A DNA stretch of 64,000 nt from Microcoleus sp. AS-A8 (GCA_039962225.1 JAMPKV010000006.1:186001-250000); one strand, 5' to 3'. Counted from the stretch's first letter, positions 24,606 to 33,501 are shown. The notes: generated by a model from the letters alone, not told the origin. Program-made: numbers and translations.

Positions 24606-27485
24606 ATGAATGGACCAAACCTGATGCCCTTGAGTCAAAGACGCATCTGGCGATATGTTGCCGTAGTCGGCGCGCTCGCGGTTGCTTACTATGGTGCGGC
24701 GTACCTCACCGTCTCCTCTCTAGGGCTGGGTTTAGAGGCTTCTCCCTTATGGCCTTCCGCAGGGATTGCCTTAGCCGGTTTACTCTTGGCAGGACAGCGT
24801 GTCTGGCCGGGGGTGGCACTGGGGTCATTCTTCTGGTGCCAGCCACAAGTATCCTTAACCATGGCTTTCGCCTTAGCATTCGGCATCACCTTACAAGCCT
24901 TAGTTGGAGCCGAAGTCTTGCGTTGGCTGAAGTTTCGCCCCTCCCTGAAACGGCGGCAAGATGTCCTACAGCTAGTGGTTTGGGGAGCCTGGGGTTCGAC
25001 CCTAATCAATGCGAGCCTCAGTACGCTGATTGGTTGCTTGGGCGGTACCGTTGGGCTTCAGCAGTGGCAGGAAAACTGGTGGACGTTGTGGGTAGGAGAC
25101 GGCATGGGCATTTTAGTGGTCACTCCCCTGCTGTTGATGGGTCGCCATTGGCTGGGGAACGTTAGATGGACTATCGCCCAAATTTTACAAGGGAAACCTT
25201 TGGGATTGGGCAAGAATTTGTGGAACCACAAAACTTTTACAGTTCTTCCCCATGCCCTAGCTTGGGGCACGCCTTCTGAGGGCAAAAAAAACTCCACTCT
25301 CGCTGAAGCTGTTATTTGCTTTACCCTATTGTTTACTCTTTGCTGGTTGGTGTTCGCGTTAAAATCAGCCGTTGATTTGACTCGATATCCCCTAGAATAT
25401 CTTCCCTTTCCTTTCGTTGTCTGGGCCGCGATTCGCTTCACTCAGCGAGGTGCAGTGATGGCAACCTTAATTGTTTGTGTGATTGCCATTTGGGGAGCCA
25501 TGCAAGGAGTTGGTCCGTTTGTGGCAAAGACGAACATCAAACAAGCGGTTTTATTTTTACAGGGCTTTATAGGCGTCGTCTCGATTACAGCCTTAGTCCT
25601 AGCGGCGGCTGAGTCCGAACGCGCCCGCGCCGTGGATTTACTTAAAGAGAGGGAAGCGAGTCTAGCCAATGCTCAACGCCTTGCACAATTGGGAAACTGG
25701 GATTTTTACCAGACGTGCAACAACTCCTGTTTACCTCAGCAGAAATTGCAGTGGTCGGATGAACTTTATCGCCTTTTTGGTTTTAGTCCCAAAGCCTTCG
25801 AGCCGACTTGGGAAACGTTGTTTCAAGTGGTTCATCCCGCAGACCGCGATCGCGTAGGACAGGCGATTCGAGGTGCTCTGCGAGAAAATAAGCCCTACTG
25901 CCTTGACTATCGAATTGTACGCCCGGATGGTTCAGAACGCATTGTTTGCGAACAATCGGAGATTTACGGGGGCGGTATTAGGGGGACGGTGCAGGATATT
26001 ACTGAGCGCCAACGGGTTGAAGATCAACTCCGCGCCGCCGCCGAGCATGTTAGCGAAGCCGCTGAACGACAGCGCTTGTTAGGAGAGATGGCGCTACGGA
26101 TTCGGCGTTCTCTCCATCTCGATCAAATTTTGAACACAACTGTCGCGGAAGTGCGAGAATTTTTAAATGCTGACCGTGTCTTCATTGGTCAAATTGATGG
26201 GATTTCTCAACAATTGAACGTGCGTCAGTTGTTAGCACCGCGCCGGAGTTCATCCCAGGATGTAGCCCAAGTTGAAAGTTCCGAGGAAAACCTTCCCTTC
26301 GGAAACGCCTTGGGCGAACAACCTTCAAACCTTCAAACCTTCAAACCTTCAACCCTGTTAAAAGGTCTCGTGATTGCTGAATCGGTAGACCCCTGCTACC
26401 CCTCGCTTCGCAGCATGGTGGTTGAGGATGAGGCAACATTACAAGAATGGCGATCGCGGTTTAACCAAGGTCGCGTTATTGCCATTGAGGATACAAAAGC
26501 CATCCCTTGTTCTTGTAATATTGCCGCCTACCACGCCGAGTATAAAGTGGGAGCGATCCTCGCTGTGCCCATTTGGGTGGGAGATAACCTCTATGGGGCG
26601 TTAGTCGTTAACCAATGTAGCCAGCCACGTCATTGGCAATCGTGGGAAATTGAGTGGCTTACTTCCCTCGCCACACAAGTAGCAATTGCCATCCAGCAAG
26701 CAGAACTCTATCGACAGATTACAGACCTCGCGGCTCATTTGGAATCCCAGGTAGAGGAGCGAACCCAAGAACTCACAGCTAAAATGACCGAACTTCAGGA
26801 ACTCAACCAACTCAAAGATGTATTCCTGCAAGCCGTTTCTCACGACCTCCGCACTTCTTTGCTGGGAATGTCAATGGTGTTAAACAATTTGTCTAAATCA
26901 GCAGGAGATGCAGTAACCCTTTCTCGGCCTTTGTTGGAACGAATGATAACAAGCAACGAACGTCAGCTAAATTTAATCAACTCCCTCTTAGAAGATCATT
27001 TCAATGAAGAGCGTCAATTAGAACTGCATCGTCAACCGATACAGCTCACTCAATTGTGCCAGGATTTAATAACCAACTATTCGCCCCTGCTGGCTCAAAA
27101 CCAAGCCACTCTGACTCAAAAATTACCGCCAAATTGCCCCTTGATCAAGGCTGATCCAACTCAGGTACGACGGGTGTTGGAAAACTTGCTCACCAATGCC
27201 TTAAAACACAATCCACCGGGACTGAACCTAAGATTGCAAGTCCGGATCGAAGACAAAAAAATTTGCTGTACTCTGCAAGATAATGGGTTAGGTATGAGCC
27301 AAGAGCAACAGAACAGCCTCTTCAAACTCTACATTCGAGGTCTGCATACAAAGCACTTAACCGGCATTGGTTTGGGTTTGTATCAATGTCGCCAAATTAT
27401 CAACGCTCACGGTGGAGAGATTGGTATTATCAGTAGTCCTAATGTTGGGTCAACCTTCTGGTTTACCCTCCCATTAGCTGAGTAG
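24606..27485 (+). CDS. MASE1-PAS-GAF sensor histidine kinase
   Basis: 959 residues. Residues ~8-335 form a multi-helix membrane sensor of the MASE1 type (YYGAAYLTVSSLGLGLEASPLWPSAGIAL is its usual opening, split here by description only). A PAS/PAC module follows at ~350-462 (GNWDFYQTC, QDITERQ), then a GAF at ~490-700 (LHLDQILNTTVAEVREFL, VGAILAVPIWVGDNLYG). HisKA has His746 in AVSHDLRTS, and HATPase_c has NLLTNALKH, DNGLGM and GIGLGLYQC. The GAF contains an insertion coded by an 8-nt tandem repeat. There is no fused receiver domain. It could sense a membrane or small-molecule cue; the ligand is unknown. Confidence 0.88.
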   Translation: MNGPNLMPLSQRRIWRYVAVVGALAVAYYGAAYLTVSSLGLGLEASPLWPSAGIALAGLLLAGQRVWPGVALGSFFWCQPQVSLTMAFALAFGITLQALVGAEVLRWLKFRPSLKRRQDVLQLVVWGAWGSTLINASLSTLIGCLGGTVGLQQWQENWWTLWVGDGMGILVVTPLLLMGRHWLGNVRWTIAQILQGKPLGLGKNLWNHKTFTVLPHALAWGTPSEGKKNSTLAEAVICFTLLFTLCWLVFALKSAVDLTRYPLEYLPFPFVVWAAIRFTQRGAVMATLIVCVIAIWGAMQGVGPFVAKTNIKQAVLFLQGFIGVVSITALVLAAAESERARAVDLLKEREASLANAQRLAQLGNWDFYQTCNNSCLPQQKLQWSDELYRLFGFSPKAFEPTWETLFQVVHPADRDRVGQAIRGALRENKPYCLDYRIVRPDGSERIVCEQSEIYGGGIRGTVQDITERQRVEDQLRAAAEHVSEAAERQRLLGEMALRIRRSLHLDQILNTTVAEVREFLNADRVFIGQIDGISQQLNVRQLLAPRRSSSQDVAQVESSEENLPFGNALGEQPSNLQTFKPSTLLKGLVIAESVDPCYPSLRSMVVEDEATLQEWRSRFNQGRVIAIEDTKAIPCSCNIAAYHAEYKVGAILAVPIWVGDNLYGALVVNQCSQPRHWQSWEIEWLTSLATQVAIAIQQAELYRQITDLAAHLESQVEERTQELTAKMTELQELNQLKDVFLQAVSHDLRTSLLGMSMVLNNLSKSAGDAVTLSRPLLERMITSNERQLNLINSLLEDHFNEERQLELHRQPIQLTQLCQDLITNYSPLLAQNQATLTQKLPPNCPLIKADPTQVRRVLENLLTNALKHNPPGLNLRLQVRIEDKKICCTLQDNGLGMSQEQQNSLFKLYIRGLHTKHLTGIGLGLYQCRQIINAHGGEIGIISSPNVGSTFWFTLPLAE
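26321..26352 (+). repeat. Four copies of an 8-nt repeat within the kinase coding sequence
   Basis: ACCTTCAA is repeated four times in tandem, at residues ~572-583 within a non-conserved insertion of the GAF domain. The unit is not a multiple of three, so gain or loss of one copy would shift the frame and remove the kinase core. Confidence 0.85.
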
Positions 27486-27517
27486 GAGAATAGGATAGAG
27501 ATGGAGTGACTCATCAC

Positions 27518-27880
27518 TCAACTATCGCGATGCACGATGTCAGGAGAAAAAGCTGGTAAACAAACGGCAATATACTCCGCGCCCTCTGGAGAAGGAGTGC
27601 TGTAACGAACCCACTCACCTTTTCGAGTCATCACAGCCTGTCCTGCCTGAACATCCATCTGGCCCCCCTCATATTCAACGTGCAGCATTCCTTTGATCAC
27701 AACGGTGAATTCGTCAAATTCAGGCTGTTGTCCCGGTTCCATCCACCCACTCGGAGAGCGCATATGGGCAATACTGACGGCTGAAGTTTGGGTGGATACG
27801 CGACCGATGTATTCGTCGATTAGTTTGGGCTTGTTGCCTGCTGCTTCAATGCGGTTGGGTTGTTCAATGAGTTGGGGCAT
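27518..27880 (-). CDS. Cupin-domain protein
   Basis: 120 residues forming a single small beta-barrel cupin. The first motif region is SPSGWMEPGQQPEFDEFTVV, in which the usual metal-binding His pair is replaced (no GxHxH), with Glu residues retained. The second region is LHVEYEGGQMDVQAGQAVM and KGEWVRYSTP. Loss of the histidines suggests a binding rather than a classical metal-dioxygenase role, though this is inference. It converges with the kinase gene 32 bases away. Confidence 0.8.
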   Translation of the reverse strand: MPQLIEQPNRIEAAGNKPKLIDEYIGRVSTQTSAVSIAHMRSPSGWMEPGQQPEFDEFTVVIKGMLHVEYEGGQMDVQAGQAVMTRKGEWVRYSTPSPEGAEYIAVCLPAFSPDIVHRDS

Positions 27881-28254
27881 CGCTAAGGGTGAATGGCTAA
27901 GAGTTAATCGCCGAGCATACTAAAAGATAATCGTAAACTGTTCTCAGTCAAATTCAGTAGGGGACAGATATTTAGCAAATGGCGTCCCTAATGGCATAAT
28001 CTTTGGCTCGAATGCCAGACTTGATATCAAGGGTTCGATTTCTAGCAACCACAGCCAATAGTTTTCAGTTTCCCGATGGAACTCAGTGCCGGGGTTGCAG
28101 CGGCTACCCCCATCCGTCTGGGTTCTCTGCCTCAGGGTGTTCTGGAGAGCGGTAAAGCATTTCATCATCTGTGTGGGCGAGAGTAGGAGATATTCTGAGC
28201 CTCCTCGCCTTCCTCATCATTAACCAGATTCGGCTTATGATGAAGCCTTTGGAA
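27881..28254. other. Gene-free stretch before the CHAT fragment
   Basis: About 370 bases with only short minus-strand open frames (27944-28168) lacking recognisable domains. The TPR part of the CHAT gene that should precede 28299 is absent, so this stretch may hold a deletion or insertion scar. No IS end is recognised. Confidence 0.35.
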
Positions 28255-28298
28255 GGTCGCGATCGCTCCGTGCTGATTTAGTCGCCACCAATCCAGAT

Positions 28299-29537
28299 GT
28301 GCAGTTTTCCTTCCGAGATAGTGTAGAACCCGTTTATCGCCAATTTGTAGACTTGCTGTTGACTCCTCCATCTCGTGAGGTTGAACCCCCTCAGCAAAAT
28401 CTGCAAAAAGCTCGTGAGGTGTTAGAAGCGCTACAAGTCACACAACTGCAAAACTTCTTACAACAAGCCTGTGAGGAGAAAAGACTAGAAATTGATCGCA
28501 TTATTGATCAAAAAGACTCACAAACTGCCGTGATTTACCCAATCATCCTAGACAACCGATTGGAAGTCATGGTTAAACTACCCAAGGAAGACCAGCTATA
28601 TCGCTCCTCCACTGAAATCTCTAGGGATAGCGTTGCCAAGACAATAAAACAATTCAGAACCATTCTGGAAACCGAGAGTCCCTTTGATCAGCCGGTGAAA
28701 AAGGCTGGTAAAATCGTTTATGACTGGCTGATTGCACCGTTTAGCGATCGCCTGGAAGCGGGCGGCATCAAAACCCTGATCTTCGTCTTGGATGGTTCCC
28801 TACGAACGATTCCCATGGCGGCTCTTTACGATGGAGAACGCTATCTCGTAGAGAAATATGCCGTTTCCTTGGCTTTAGGTCTAGAGGTGCGCGACCCTGA
28901 ACCCCTCCTGCGTCAAAACATGAAGGTACTGGCAGCCGGTCTGACTGATCCGCCGAAACAGTTTGAGAACACCTATAGCAAACTGCAAAATGTCAAACGG
29001 GAACTGGATGCAATTAATGAAGCCAAAGTCCCCGTTAAGTTTATCCTCGACCAGGCATTTACTGGGGAAAATTTCCAGCAAGCGATGACTTCCAACAATT
29101 ACCAGGTTGTTCACCTAGCAACTCATGGTCAGTTTGGGGCGACGCGGGAGAGGACTTATTTACTGGTTGCAGATGGCGCGATTTACGTAGACCAGTTGAG
29201 TGAATTATTCCGCACACGCGGACAACGTCGGGAAGACGCCGTGGAATTATTGGTTCTCAGTGCTTGTAAGACAGCCAACGGAAACGATCGCGCCGTTCTG
29301 GGGATTGCCGGAACAGCCGTACAGGTCGGTGCACGCAGCGTGATCGCGGGTTTGTGGAGTCTGGCTGATGACTCCAGTGTGCTATTTTCCCAAGAACTCT
29401 ATAAATATTTGGGCGAACCGGGAATCAGCAGAGCTTCAGCTCTGCGTCGAACCCAGGTGGCGTTTCTCAAAGACCAGAATAAATATCAGCATCCCCGCTT
29501 TTGGGCACCTTATGTTTTGGTGGGCAGTTGGTTGTAA
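28299..29537 (+). pseudogene. CHAT-domain protein lacking its N-terminal TPR half
   Basis: 412 residues from a GTG at 28299; the same frame reads upstream as RSLRADLVATNPDV, matching the corresponding part of the larger CHAT protein at 59033-61987, so the true gene once extended further 5'. The CHAT (caspase-like peptidase) domain is intact, with catalytic His in HLATHGQFG (about residue 276) and Cys in LSACKTANG (about 322). The usual ~500-residue TPR region and signal peptide are missing. It could still be translated as a free protease domain, but no good ribosome-binding site is seen. Classified as truncated. Confidence 0.75.
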
Positions 29538-29764
29538 TCCTGCGTGGATTAGGAGGAGGTTTGGCAGAAGGCTCGTGAAAAGCAGAATAACTGCAAGGTT
29601 TTAAAAGAGCCACTTATGCAGTTTTGGCTACCGAGCGTGATTGTCAAGGAATCTATAAAAGATATTCTGAAAAAATAGAATTAACTCGCTGGCAATATAG
29701 CGGTAATGAACATGGTGTTATCCGATAGCGCAGCGGGCGCGCGTACTCGCACGACGGTATAGGA
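29538..29764 (+). other. Unassigned stretch with a short coding-like frame
   Basis: Between the CHAT fragment and the MITE. A plus-strand frame at 29591-29728 reads KRATYAVLATERDCQG and YSEKIELTRWQYSGNE before a stop, which looks like the end of a real protein, but no start codon or family is recognised. The segment near 29730-29755 is GC-rich and of unclear origin. Confidence 0.25.
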
Positions 29765-29770
29765 TTAATA

Positions 29771-29937
29771 CCCACCTTCCGCACCCTGAAGTGTCACACT
29801 ACGAATTTTGGGAGTTTGGCGAAATTGGGCTTGCGATCGCAAGCCCAATTTCTGACTTCTGTGTATAAAAAGTGACTAATTGAGTTTCCACAATTCCGTG
29901 AAAGCCGATTGTGACAGTAGAGGGTGCGGAAAGTGGG
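29771..29937. mobile_element. 167-bp MITE with 6-bp target duplications
   Basis: Terminal inverted repeats CCCACCTTCCGCACCCT (29771-29787) and AGGGTGCGGAAAGTGGG (29921-29937) match at 16 of 17 positions, with further similarity inward (TGTCACA). The element is flanked on both sides by TTAATA (29765-29770 and 29938-29943), a target-site duplication. Inside lies a 32-nt perfect palindrome (29821-29852) centred on GCGATCGC. It has no coding capacity. The parent transposase is not in the window; a TTAATA-type 6-bp duplication would suit an IS1634-like parent, but I cannot confirm this. Confidence 0.82.
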
Positions 29938-30077
29938 TTAATAAGCTGTATATATGTCAACCCTAAAACTGGAAAGTTTTGGGTAATAGATTACCGTATA
30001 TACAACCCATGACTAAGATGGAAAAACTAGTTCCATTCACCACGAAAAGAGTTGCGCTCAATGGCAATAGCCTTAAA

Positions 30078-30367
30078 TTATTGGTCTGTAACTTTGATAC
30101 CTGGAACGTAGCGATTTTCATCTAACCTAGCTTCCACTTGTAATCCTTGTTGGGTGGTAGTATGGCGAATTAGATTAATCATGACTTGCAAACTAGTTAA
30201 AGGTCTACCACGCCAATTTTGAGTAATGTGGCAAAACAAGCGATGCTCGATTTTATTCCATTTACTTGTTCCGGGAGGAAAATGGCAGACATGAATCGTT
30301 TTCTGAATCTCGTCGGCAAATTCTTGGAGTTTTAACTTCCAGAGTCGAGAACGATAACTATTGCTAA
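30078..30367 (-). mobile_element. ISAzo13-family transposase C-terminal remnant
   Basis: The minus strand reads SRLWKLKLQEFADEIQ, HVCHFPPGTSKWNKIEHRLF, CHITQNWRGRPLTSLQVM and ENRYVPGIKVTDQ, ending at a TAA (30078-30080). The CHFPPGTSKWNKIEHRLF block is a hallmark of ISAzo13 transposases. Only the last ~95 residues remain; the coding sequence breaks off at 30367, exactly where the inverted repeat of the 464-bp element begins. Confidence 0.8.
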
Positions 30368-30831
30368 CCCTCTTTTGTCACTCTGGTCAGACTAAAATTA
30401 GAGAAGACCAATAGAACGCCTGCCAGATGGGAGTTTGCCATGAACTTACCCAGAGATGCGAGGCGCTAACGCGCTAGCTCCGCTTCACGCTACCGTTTCC
30501 TTTGTGGATCAGTACTGTGCTGTCTACCAGAATCTGTTTCCAGAAGTGAGGAGCGATGACAATGTTTCAAGTTCCTGCATTTAGGGATGATTTCAGAAAT
30601 CAAAAGAAAATCTTTGCCTGCAATTGCGAGAGCCGTAGGACTAGAAAGCTCACAATCGTTACATCCTGCATCTCGCCAACTCGCCTTGGGATATAGAAAC
30701 GGTGAGACAACAACGAATTGAGTTAATAAAGCTGGCTTTAAAAGAGCGAGAAATTATCCTAGCTTATGTTCCGGATGGATAGAATCACAGGAGCAAAAAT
30801 ATTTTACTCTGACCAGAGTGACAAAAGAGGG
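30368..30831 (+). mobile_element. 464-bp IS701-type derivative with 31-bp terminal repeats
   Basis: The left end (30368-30398, starting CCCTCTTTTGTCACTCTGG) and right end (30801-30831) are inverted repeats of 31 bp with one mismatch. The interior still encodes pieces of an IS701-like transposase N-terminus in three shifted frames: TVSFVDQYCAVYQNLFPEVR, MISEIKRKSLPAIARAVGLE and LANSPWDIETVRQQ. The DDE core is deleted, so it is non-autonomous. It abuts the ISAzo13 remnant, implying nested insertion. A clear target duplication is not visible. Confidence 0.78.
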
Positions 30832-30832
30832 A

Positions 30833-30864
30833 TAAGTTGTCCTAGTTATTTTTACATGAATCCT
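30833..30864 (-). repeat. 32-nt repeat identical to 16585-16616 (inverted)
   Basis: Reverse complement of 16585-16616 with no mismatch. It begins one base after the right end of the 464-bp element, where the outer (5') end of the interrupted ISAzo13 element would be expected, so it may be the terminal sequence of that element. Confidence 0.85.
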
Positions 30865-30997
30865 TAGTCAGCAAAATGGCTTTTGGGTAATTAAGTCATT
30901 TTCACTTTATGTACCTGCACCTAATTACTCCCACCAAAGTAGGGTCATTACGACTTCTCTCAGCTAAACTCTAGTGACGCTGACTACAATCAAGGAC

Positions 30998-31003
30998 TAT
31001 AAT
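30998..31003 (+). promoter_or_regulatory. -10 box of ssrA
   Basis: A perfect TATAAT lies 18 bases before the mature tmRNA 5' end. The precursor would start a few bases upstream of 31021 and be trimmed by RNase P. No good -35 hexamer is seen at the usual spacing. Confidence 0.55.
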
Positions 31004-31020
31004 GGAGGAATATAAGACAT

Positions 31021-31404
31021 GGGGCCTTAAAGGTTTCGACGTGTTGGCGAAAGCTGCCCCGTGATACAGGTCGAGAGTGAGTCTTCTCTCGTTAATACCG
31101 GGCTCAAACAAAAAAGTAACTGCGAATAACATCGTTAAGTTTGAGCGTGTAGCTGTCGCTGCTTAAAATCCTCTAACAAAGGTACGCTCGTCTATAGTTT
31201 GACTCCGTTAAGGACTATGGACAAACCCCAACGGATGCGCTAGTAAACTGCCTTTGGTCGGTTTATTGGCAAAGACTTCACCAAAGCATCCTGTCATCCG
31301 GGATAATGGATGGTTCCCGCCCAGAGGGTCAGATGGGCTAAGCCTGTGAATGAACGGGAGGTCAATACCCAGGGCGGACACGGGTTCAATTCCCGTAGGC
31401 TCCA
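31021..31404 (+). ncRNA. ssrA: tmRNA (one-piece)
   Basis: Transfer-messenger RNA that rescues stalled ribosomes. The 5' end GGGGCCTTAAAGGTTTCGAC and the 3' end GGTTCAATTCCCGTAGGCTCC, followed by A, form a seven-pair acceptor stem (GGGGCCT/AGGCTCC) and a T arm. The tag frame at 31122-31166 encodes ANNIVKFERVAVAA and a TAA; the resume codon is GCG. The order 5' tRNA part, tag, 3' tRNA part shows the unpermuted form. CCA is not encoded. A minus-strand open frame across it (31208-31522) is spurious. Confidence 0.96.
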
Positions 31405-31421
31405 CTGGTAATTCTCTCAAG

Positions 31422-31456
31422 ACCACCTCACACTTCAATGTATGAGGTGGTTTTTG
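31422..31456 (+). terminator. Rho-independent terminator of ssrA
   Basis: ACCACCTCA (31422-31430) and TGAGGTGGT (31443-31451) form a 9-bp stem with a 12-base loop, followed by TTTTGATTTTT. It starts 18 bases after the tmRNA 3' end. Confidence 0.85.
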
Positions 31457-32366
31457 ATTTTTAGGCAATGACAGGCTACCCATTAGGACACCGCCCATTG
31501 TTGCATTCAGGCTCACGAGCAATATTAGATTCCTAGAAAGCTTTTAGGGCTAGGGGTTCGTAGCGCTCAAGCTTTTTAAAATAACCCCAAAAAGTGATTA
31601 CAATGGCTGCATTCAGTTGTGGTCGAGGGTTAAAATCAGGCGTGCATTGGTAAGACTGAACTCCCGTGCCTGTGCCCGAATTTCCTGCAAATCCTGACAT
31701 TTAATCCGCTCTGACTTGTAACTAATAATAACTGTGCCATGCTCTAGGTTGTGTAGTGAACTACCATACTTCATTTCTACGAAATACAGGAGTAAGAACT
31801 ATTGCACAGAAAACTCTCAATATTTGAGAATTTAAGGAGTAGGGTTTGCTCATCATAAACCATTGCTCTGATTGCACTTATTCTTGAGCGCAGTTTCTTA
31901 TTCTCCCTTCCGAATCGAAAGGTTGACAAACTTGGCATCTATCTTGATGTATATAAATTCCTATCCAACCATAAATTTTTACACTGATTTCCTACATCTT
32001 AGACATCTCCGGAACTTCAGATTCAGCCACCTTAATACAAGGCTTTGAGGTTAATTATCGAAGATGTCTCTTATATAGATGGTACAGATGCAAGTTGAGC
32101 GATGAGCTGTCCCCAATCGCAGGAGCTACGTTTCAGAGCATAGGCGCTGCCCCAATCTAGGCAATCGTCGAAAGGCTTATCCCATAGGCTCATTTTTGAT
32201 ATAAATATCCGGATTCGTACCTAGCTTGCCGAAAAGAATACTCAGATAGCCTAACCCCTCGTCTATTCATCGGCAACTGCTGTGGGTGGCATGATTACAC
32301 CCCTATCTCACCCTTGTGTTGCTCAAGAAAAAGTAGTTTTACTCAAGCACGGAACAAGAGAAAGTT
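31457..32366. other. Gene-poor region between ssrA and the RodZ-like gene
   Basis: About 900 bases. Apart from a short minus-strand frame listed separately (31613-31774), no gene, RNA or IS is recognised. The DNA after 31800 is AT-rich with several short runs and contains a TTGACA at 31923-31928, without a well-spaced -10. Confidence 0.4.
31613..31774 (-). pseudogene. Short frame, likely 3' remnant of an unidentified gene
   Basis: 53 codons on the minus strand starting MKYGSSLHNLEHGTVII, with SYKSERIKCQDLQEIR and ending TNARLILTLDHN. The frame is open for nine more codons upstream (FLLLYFVE) before a stop. Residue use looks like a genuine alpha/beta protein end. No family is recognised and there is no ribosome-binding site, so a fragment is more likely than a functional small gene. 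Confidence 0.35.
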
Positions 32367-33383
32367 ATGGTAATGCAACCTACGTATGGTAACGGTGTTA
32401 TCGACAACCAGACCATTGAAATTTCTCAGGAAGGATTGCGGTTGATTCTCAATCAAATAGAAGCTGAACTGATCAATAGCGAAGTTTACCGCCGCACAAT
32501 GGCTGGGTTACAAACGATGTTAGGCGAGGCGTCTAGCACCGCTCAAATTTTAGTTAAGGCAGTGGGGCGAGAGGCTGTGCGGTTGACCTTCCAGCAGGTG
32601 ATCAAACAGTATAATGTTATACCCGTGTCTACCCAAGACATCCATCAAGCCGGCTCTGAGCAGTCTGATGCTGCTCAGAGAGTAGAGGATAATTCTTGGG
32701 GGGAAAACTTGCAGGAAGAAGCAACCTTAGAAGAAGCAACCCAACCCTTCAACTTCAACAATAAACCGGCAGGTGAGCCTAAGCTGCCCAAAAAATTCAC
32801 AAAGGCAGAAATGACTGCCCGAAAAGTAGCACAAGAACGGGGAGAGATGCTACGTAAAGTGGGCCAACAATTGTTAGAGGCGCGTTTAGCGCGATCGCTC
32901 AGTCTTGAACAACTTCATAACCAAACCCTTGTACCACCCCATCACATTGTGGCCCTAGAATCAGGTCACATTGAGGAGTTGCCAGAGGATGTGTATGTTC
33001 GCGGCTTTATTCGTCGAATGGCTCATGCTTTGGGTTTGAATGGTGCGGCGCTAATCGCTTCTATCCCAGAACCCGATTTGTCAAAAGCGGTTGTTCCCTC
33101 CTGGCATAATTCCATCGCTGTACCCGAATTTCAAGTCAATTCAATGCATCTGTATCTCGGCTACACAGCTTTGATTGCGGGAGCTGTAGGTGGACTCAGC
33201 TTAATGTCCAAGCAAGCCTCTCCGGGGATATCGGTTACACCTGAACCCGCCGGTTCTTCTCAGGCAGCACCCTCTCCTAAAACGGAGCGTACAGGAAAGA
33301 CCAATAAACCGGGGTTACAATCGGGCCAAACTGGTGTAAAAGCTGGAGCGGGTATTGCTCCTCCGGAAGCCATGTCATTCTAG
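32367..33383 (+). CDS. RodZ-like HTH membrane protein
   Basis: 338 residues. The N-terminal ~90 residues are a helical region specific to cyanobacteria. Residues ~165-235 are an HTH_25/RodZ-type domain (VGQQLLEARLARSLSLEQLH, VALESGHIEELPEDVYVRGF, IRRMAHALGL). One membrane helix follows (LYLGYTALIAGAVGGLSLM, ~258-276), then a proline- and serine-rich extracytoplasmic tail. RodZ links MreB to the envelope in rod-shaped cells; this protein has the HTH-TM order but lacks a clear RodZ C-terminal domain, so its partner is uncertain. Start at 32367 or 32373. Confidence 0.75.
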   Translation: MVMQPTYGNGVIDNQTIEISQEGLRLILNQIEAELINSEVYRRTMAGLQTMLGEASSTAQILVKAVGREAVRLTFQQVIKQYNVIPVSTQDIHQAGSEQSDAAQRVEDNSWGENLQEEATLEEATQPFNFNNKPAGEPKLPKKFTKAEMTARKVAQERGEMLRKVGQQLLEARLARSLSLEQLHNQTLVPPHHIVALESGHIEELPEDVYVRGFIRRMAHALGLNGAALIASIPEPDLSKAVVPSWHNSIAVPEFQVNSMHLYLGYTALIAGAVGGLSLMSKQASPGISVTPEPAGSSQAAPSPKTERTGKTNKPGLQSGQTGVKAGAGIAPPEAMSF

Positions 33384-33501
33384 TCAATGGGTAATTCGCC
33401 ATTCGTTTTTTGAGCAGCCTTGCTCAGATTAGACGCTAAAACATTTTGGACTTTATAGACAAGTCCTATTGTTGTTTTGAGTTAGATACACTACATCCTA
33501 C

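Noticed and set aside
24606-27485. GAF of the MASE1 kinase as a second cyanobacteriochrome
   Set aside because: A Cys occurs near the right place (PCSCNIAAYH) but is followed by Asn rather than His and is one residue out of register with the canonical position; no DXCF motif is present.
27944-28168. 74-residue minus-strand frame between cupin and CHAT genes
   Set aside because: No domain, poor start context, and composition unlike the neighbouring genes.
29821-29852. 32-nt palindrome as a terminator of the CHAT gene
   Set aside because: It lies inside the MITE, 280 bases from the CHAT stop, and has no T tract.
31208-31522. 104-residue minus-strand frame with VEPTGIEPVSALG
   Set aside because: It is the antisense of the tmRNA 3' half, a well-known false gene call at tmRNA and tRNA loci.
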